This document shows positions 58,580 to 64,000 of a DNA stretch of 64,000 bases, in pieces. Under the pieces are notes generated by a model that did no database searches, was not told the DNA's origin, and saw only the letters and a program-made list of their open reading frames with translations. The stretch's first letter is position 1. Every line of letters starts with the position of its first letter. This DNA comes from Henricia sp. BOLD:AAB3569 (lineage: Eukaryota > Echinodermata > Asteroidea > Spinulosida > Echinasteridae), in assembly GCA_037783545.1 (NCBI GenBank), contig JBBELK010001443.1:1-64000 (forward strand), read 5' to 3'. The translations under genes were made by a program, and so were the position numbers.

Positions 58580-61500
58580 AATTTTGGAGGTCGAAAAATG
58601 TTCCGACGAACTTCAAATTTTGCATGCTCCAAAGACTCTATATTGCGCACTTGTCCCAAAAAATTGACAGACTTTCGCCGGGAAATGGCAGAGAAATTTC
58701 AGAGCTTAGAAAAAAAAGGGGTTGGCGCTTCCTGGATGCTCCCGCAACCTGTGGCTGTCTGTACAAACCTCTTTGGTGTACTCCTGACTCGTGCGCATGC
58801 TCAGTCCTTCGGACTGTCGTTGACACGGCCCAGTTTGGGACGGGATTTTGGTCAAAGTGTGGTCCAAACGTCGGCAAATTTGGAGGTCCAAAAATGTTCC
58901 GACGAACTTCAAATTTTGCATGCTCCAAAGACTCTATATTGCGCACTTGTCCTAAAAAATTGACAGACTTTCGCCGGGAAATGGCAGAGAAATTTCAGAG
59001 TTTAGAAAAAAAGGGGTTGGCGCTTCCTGGATGCTCCCGCAACCTGTGGCTGTCTGTACACACCTCTTTGGTGTACTCCTGACTCGTGCGCATGCTCAGT
59101 CCTTCGGACTGTCGCTGACACGGCCCAGTTTGGGACGGGATTTTGGTCAAAGTGTGGTCCAAACGTCGGCAAATTTGGAGGTCGAAAAATGTTCCGACGA
59201 ACTTCAAATTTTGCATGCTCCAAAGACTCTATATTGCGCACTTGTCCTAAAAAATTGACAGACTTTCGCCGGGAAATGGCAGAGAAATTTTAGAGTTTAG
59301 AAAAAAAAGGGGTTGGCGCTTCCTGGATGCTCCCGCAACCTGTGGCTGTCTGTACACACCTCTTTGGTGTACTCCTGACTCGTGCGCATGCTCAGTCGTT
59401 CGGACTGTCGTTGACACGGCCCAGTTTGGGACGGGATTTTGCTCAAAGTGTGGTCCAAACGTCGGCAAATTTGGAGGTCGAAAAATGTTCCGACGAACTT
59501 CAAATTTTGCATGCTCCAAAGACTCTATATTGCGCACTTGTCCTAAAAAAATGACAGACTTTCGCCGGGAAATGGCAGAGAAATTTCAGAGTTTAGAAAA
59601 AAAAGGGGTTGGCGCTTCCTGGATGCTCCCGCAACCTGTGGCTGTCTGTACACACCTCTTTGGTGTACTCCTGACTCGTGCGCATGCTCAGTCCTTCGGA
59701 CTGTCGTTGACACGGCCCGGTTTGGGACGGGATTTTGGTCAAAGTGTGGTCCAAACGTCGGCAAATTTGGAGGTCGAAAAATGTTCCGACGAACTTCAAA
59801 TTTTGCATGCTCCAAAGACTCTATATTGCGCACTTGTCCTAAAAAATTGACAGACTTTCGCCGGGAAATGGCAGAGAAATTTCAGAGTTTAGAAAAAAAG
59901 GGGTTGGCGCTTCCTGGATGCTCCCGCAACCTGTGGCTGTCTGTACACACCTCTTTGGTGTACTCCTGACTCGTGCGCATGCTCAGTCCTTCGGACTGTC
60001 GCTGACACGGCCCAGTTTGGGACGGGATTTTGGTCAAAGTGTGGTCCAAACGTCGGCAAATTTGGAGGTCGAAAAATGTTCCGACGAACTTCAAATTTTG
60101 CATGCTCCAAAGACTCTATATTGCGCACTTGTCCTAAAAAATTGACAGACTTTCGCCGGGAAATGGCAGAGAAATTTCAGAGTTTAGAAAAAAAGGGGTT
60201 GGCGCTTCCTGGATGCTCCCGCAACCTGTGGCTGTCTGTACACACCTCTTTGGTGTACTCCTGACTCGTGCGCATGCTCAGTCGTTCGGACTGTCGTTGA
60301 CACGGCCCAGTTTGGGACGGGATTTTGGTCAAAGTGTGGTCCAAACGTCGGCAAATTTGGAGGTCGAAAAATGTTGCGACGAACTTCAAATTTTGCATGC
60401 TCCAAAGACTCTATATTGCGCACTTGTCCTAAAAAAATGACAGACTTTCGCCGGGAAATGGCAGAGAAATTTCAGAGTTTAGAAAAAAAAGGGGTTGGCG
60501 CTTCCTGGATGCTCCCGCAACCTGTGGCTGTCTGTACACACCTCTTTGGTGTACTCCTGACTCGTGCGCATGCTCAGTCGTTCGGACTGTCGTTGACACG
60601 GCCCAGTTTGGGACGGGATTTTGGTCAAAGTGTGGTCCAAACGTCGGCAAATTTGGAGGTCGAAAAATGTTCCGACGAACTTCAAATTTTGCATGCTCCA
60701 AAGACTCTATATTGCGCACTTGTCCTAAAAAAATGACAGACTTTCGCCGGGAAATGGCAGAGAAATTTCAGAGTTTAGAAAAAAAGGGGTTGGCGCTTCC
60801 TGGATGCTCCCGCAACCTGTGGCTGTCTGTACACACCTCTTTGGTGTACTCCTGACTCGTGCGCATGCTCAGTCCTTCGGACTGTCGTTGACACGGCCCG
60901 GTTTGGGACGGGATTTTGGTCAAAGTGTGGTCCAAACGTCGGCAAATTTGGAGGTCGAAAAATGTTCCGACGAACTTCAAATTTTGCATGCTCCAAAGAC
61001 TCTATATTGCGCACTTGTCCTAAAAAATTGACAGACTTTCGCCGGGAAATGGCAGAGAAATTTCAGAGTTTAGAAAAAAAGGGGTTGGCGCTTCCTGGAT
61101 GCTCCCGCAACCTGTGGCTGTCTGTACACACCTCTTTGGTGTACTCCTGACTCGTGCGCATGCTCAGTCCTTCGGACTGTCGCTGACACGGCCCAGTTTG
61201 GGACGGGATTTTGGTCAAAGTGTGGTCCAAACGTCGGCAAATTTGGAGGTCGAAAAATGTTCCGACGAACTTCAAATTTTGCATGCTCCAAAGACTCTAT
61301 ATTGCGCACTTGTCCTAAAAAATTGACAGACTTTCGCCGGGAAATGGCAGAGAAATTTCAGAGTTTAGAAAAAAAAGGGGTTGGCGCTTCCTGGATGCTC
61401 CCGCAACCTGTGGCTGTCTGTACACACCTCTTTGGTGTACTCCTGACTCGTGCGCATGCTCAGTCCTTCGGACTGTCGTTGACACGGCCCAGTTTGGGAC

Positions 61501-64000
61501 GGGATTTTGGTCAAAGTGTGGTCCAAACGTCGGCAAATTTGGAGGTCGAAAAATGTTCCGACGAACTTCAAATTTTGCATGCTCCAAAGACTCTATATTG
61601 CGCACTTGTCCTAAAAAATTGACAGACTTTCGCCGGGAAATGGCAGAGAAATTTCAGAGTTTAGAAAAAAAAGGGGTTGGCGCTTCCTGGATGCTCCCGC
61701 AACCTGTGGCTGTCTGTACACACCTCTTTGGTGTACTCCTGACTCGTGCGCATGCTCAGTCCTTCGGACTGTCGTTGACACGGCCCAGTTTGGGACGGGA
61801 TTTTGGTCAAAGTGTGGTCCAAACGTCGGCAAATTTGGAGGTCGAAAAATGTTCCGACGAACTTCAAATTTTGCATGCTCCAAAGACTCTATATTGCGCA
61901 CTTGTCCTAAAAAATTGACAGACTTTCGCCGGGAAATGGCAGAGAAATTTCAGAGTTTAGAAAAAAAAAGGGTTGGAGCTTCCTGGATGCTCCCGCAACC
62001 TGTGGCTGTCTGTACACACCTCTTTGGTGTACTCCTGACTCGTGCGCATGCTCAGTCCTTCGGACTGTCGCTGACACGGCCCAGTTTGGGACGGGATTTT
62101 GGTCAAAGTGTGGTCCAAATGTCGGCAAACTTGGAGGTCGAAAAATGTTCCGACGAACTTCAAATTTTGCATGCTGCAAAGACTCTATATTGCGCACTTG
62201 TCCTAAAAAATTGACAGGCTTTCGCCGGGAAATGGCAGATAAATTTCAGAGTTTAGAAAAAAAAGGGGTTGGCGCTTCCTGGATGCTCCCGCAACCTGTG
62301 GCTGTCTGTACACACCTCTTTGGTGTACTCCTGACTCGTGCGCATGCTCAGTCCTTCGGACTGTCGTTGACACGGCCCAGTTTGGGACGGGATTTTGGTC
62401 AAAGTGTGGTCCAAACGTCGGCAATTTTGGAGGTCGAAAAATTTTCCGACGAACTTCAAATTTTGCATGCTCCAAAGACTCTATATTGCGCACTTGTCCC
62501 AAAAAATTGACAGACTTTCGCCGGGAAATGGCAGAGAAATTTCAGAGCTTAGAAAAAAAAGGGGTTGGCGCTTCCTGGATGCTCCCGCAACCTGTGGCTG
62601 TCTGTACAAACCTCTTTGGTGTACTCCTGACTCGTGCGCATGCTCAGTCCTTCGGACTGTCGTTGACACGGCCCAGTTTGGGACGGGATTTTGGTCAAAG
62701 TGTGGTCCAAACGTCGGCAAATTTGGAGGTCGAAAAATGTTCCGACGAACTTCAAATTTTGCATGCTCCAAAGACTCTATATTGCGCACTTGTCCTAAAA
62801 AATTGACAGACTTTCGCCGGGAAATGGCAGAGAAATTTCAGAGTTTAGAAAAAAAGGGGTTGGCGCTTCCTGGATGCTCCCGCAACCTGTGGCTGTCTGT
62901 ACACACCTCTTTGGTGTACTCCTGACTCGTGCGCATGCTCAGTCCTTCGGACTGTCGCTGACACGGCCCAGTTTGGGACGGGATTTTGGTCAAAGTGTGG
63001 TCCAAACGTCGGCAAATTTGGAGGTCGAAAAATGTTCCGACGAACTTCAAATTTTCCATGCTCCAAAGACTCTATATTGCGCACTTGTCCTAAAAAATTG
63101 ACAGACTTTCGCCGGGAAATGGCAGAGAAATTTTAGAGTTTAGAAAAAAAAGGGGTTGGCGCTTCCTGGATGCTCCCGCAACCTGTGGCTGTCTGTACAC
63201 ACCTCTTTGGTGTACTCCTGACTCGTGCGCATGCTCAGTCGTTCGGACTGTCGTTGACACGGCCCAGTTTGGGACGGGATTTTGCTCAAAGTGTGGTCCA
63301 AACGTCGGCAAATTTGGAGGTCGAAAAATGTTCCGACGAACTTCAAATTTTGCATGCTCCAAAGACTCTATATTGCGCACTTGTCCTAAAAAAATGACAG
63401 ACTTTCGCCGGGAAATGGCAGAGAAATTTCAGAGTTTAGAAAAAAAAGGGGTTGGCGCTTCCTGGATGCTCCCGCAACCTGTGGCTGTCTGTACACACCT
63501 CTTTGGTGTACTCCTGACTCGTGCGCATGCTCAGTCCTTCGGACTGTCGTTGACACGGCCCGGTTTGGGACGGGATTTTGGTCAAAGTGTGGTCCAAACG
63601 TCGGCAAATTTGGAGGTCGAAAAATGTTCCGACGAACTTCAAATTTTGCATGCTCCAAAGACTCTATATTGCGCACTTGTCCTAAAAAATTGACAGACTT
63701 TCGCCGGGAAATGGCAGAGAAATTTCAGAGTTTAGAAAAAAAGGGGTTGGCGCTTCCTGGATGCTCCCGCAACCTGTGGCTGTCTGTACACACCTCTTTG
63801 GTGTACTCCTGACTCGTGCGCATGCTCAGTCCTTCGGACTGTCGCTGACACGGCCCAGTTTGGGACGGGATTTTGGTCAAAGTGTGGTCCAAACGTCGGC
63901 AAATTTGGAGGTCGAAAAATGTTCCGACGAACTTCAAATTTTGCATGCTCCAAAGACTCTATATTGCGCACTTGTCCTAAAAAATTGACAGACTTTCGCC
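58580..64000 (+). repeat. Higher-order repeat: 3843-bp 13-mer, second copy cut by window end
   Basis: The markers CGGCAATTTTGG (near 58577 and 62420), GTCCCAAAAAATTG (near 58654 and 62497), CAGAGCTTAG (near 58701 and 62544), TACAAACCTC (near 58763 and 62606) and GATTTTGCTCAAAG (near 59436 and 63279) recur at 3843 bp. A smaller 1181-1182-bp tetramer step is visible inside the first copy (59485 to 60667, 59781 to 60962). Private changes in the second copy include AAATTTTCCGAC near 62440 and TTTTCCATGC near 63053. No gene is seen up to the window end. Confidence 0.82.

Larger units (their letters stand above)
1..64000. repeat. Tandem satellite array, ~296-bp monomer, ~210 head-to-tail units
   Basis: The whole window is made of one monomer repeated in the same orientation, interrupted only by seven SINE copies. 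Anchors such as TGACACGGCCCAG, TCCGACGAACTTC, GACAGACTTTCGCC and CTCGTGCGCATGCTC recur at about 296-bp steps from the first base to the last. Length variants of 295, 297 and 299 bp come from an A-run of 7, 9 or 11 instead of 8, and 284-bp units from a 12-bp deletion. The unit count is my estimate from total length minus the SINE inserts. Both ends of the window lie inside monomers, so the array is longer than 64 kb. No inverted monomer and no non-satellite spacer was seen. The family name and species are unknown to me. Centromeric or heterochromatic location is inference only. Confidence 0.98.

Noticed and set aside
15..63988. Hundreds of open reading frames of 62-121 codons on both strands, recurring every unit
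   Set aside because: They are the same few translations of the satellite in all phases of both strands. The unit length is not a multiple of three, A-run indels break the frame freely, overlapping frames are open on both strands, and I recognise no domain or signal. None is annotated as CDS.
1..64000. CRISPR array or bacterial repeat cluster
   Set aside because: The repeats are about 296 bp and directly adjacent, with no unique spacers and no cas genes. The SINE indicates a eukaryote.
1..64000. Ribosomal intergenic-spacer sub-repeats
   Set aside because: No rRNA sequence or promoter-like unit is seen in 64 kb. The possibility cannot be excluded outside the window, but nothing here supports it.

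Overview
The window is a single, uninterrupted block of tandem satellite DNA. It starts and ends inside the array, so neither edge of the array is visible. The unit is about 296 bp (48% G+C by my count of a consensus monomer), and roughly 210 units are stacked head to tail in one orientation. There is no recognisable protein-coding gene, rRNA, functional tRNA, CRISPR array or bacterial-type operon. The many open frames are by-products of a short repeat with few stop codons. A tRNA-derived SINE inside a long homogenised satellite points to a eukaryotic nuclear genome. The SINE's general style and the lack of CpG decay fit an invertebrate animal best, but that is a weak inference; no species can be named. 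Centromeric, pericentromeric or other heterochromatic origin is plausible but not shown.

Layout: monomers differ from each other by a few substitutions, and by-eye tracking of these variants shows many local higher-order repeats (HORs) of different sizes. The main ones are a 12-mer of 3551 bp (about 1.0-8.1 kb, two copies), an 11-mer of about 3257 bp (10.8-17.3 kb, two copies), a trimer of 889 bp (19.3-21.1 kb, with a related string at 9.5-10.4 kb), a tetramer of 1182 bp (23.7-26 kb), dimers of 591 bp (32.1-34 kb), a tetramer of 1185 bp (36.3-39.5 kb) and a dimer of 580 bp (41.0-42.1 kb). SINE-bearing HORs of 2362/2363 bp follow (43.1-50.1 kb), then SINE-bearing units of 601 and 897 bp (51.8-53.5 kb), one of 2669 bp (53.2-58.6 kb), and a 13-mer of 3843 bp (58.6 kb to the end). 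Between these blocks lie less regular monomers that share the same variant alleles.

The most striking feature is a 290-bp SINE present seven times between 44.7 and 56.2 kb (six complete, one with its 5' part deleted). Every copy sits at the same point of the monomer, and all six complete copies are flanked by the same 12-bp target-site duplication. This is best read as one retroposition event into a single monomer, then multiplied by the unequal exchange or amplification that spreads the satellite. The SINE has a tRNA-like head with a perfect B box, a central G/C-rich region, a 3' stem-loop and a five-unit CAA tail.

Other recurring structure includes a perfect 6-bp hairpin near the monomer end, which has been excised as a 12-bp deletion in five monomers, and several monomers shortened by larger deletions whose junctions carry short homologies. 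Nothing here works as a gene system; the biology is that of satellite turnover and capture of a mobile element.
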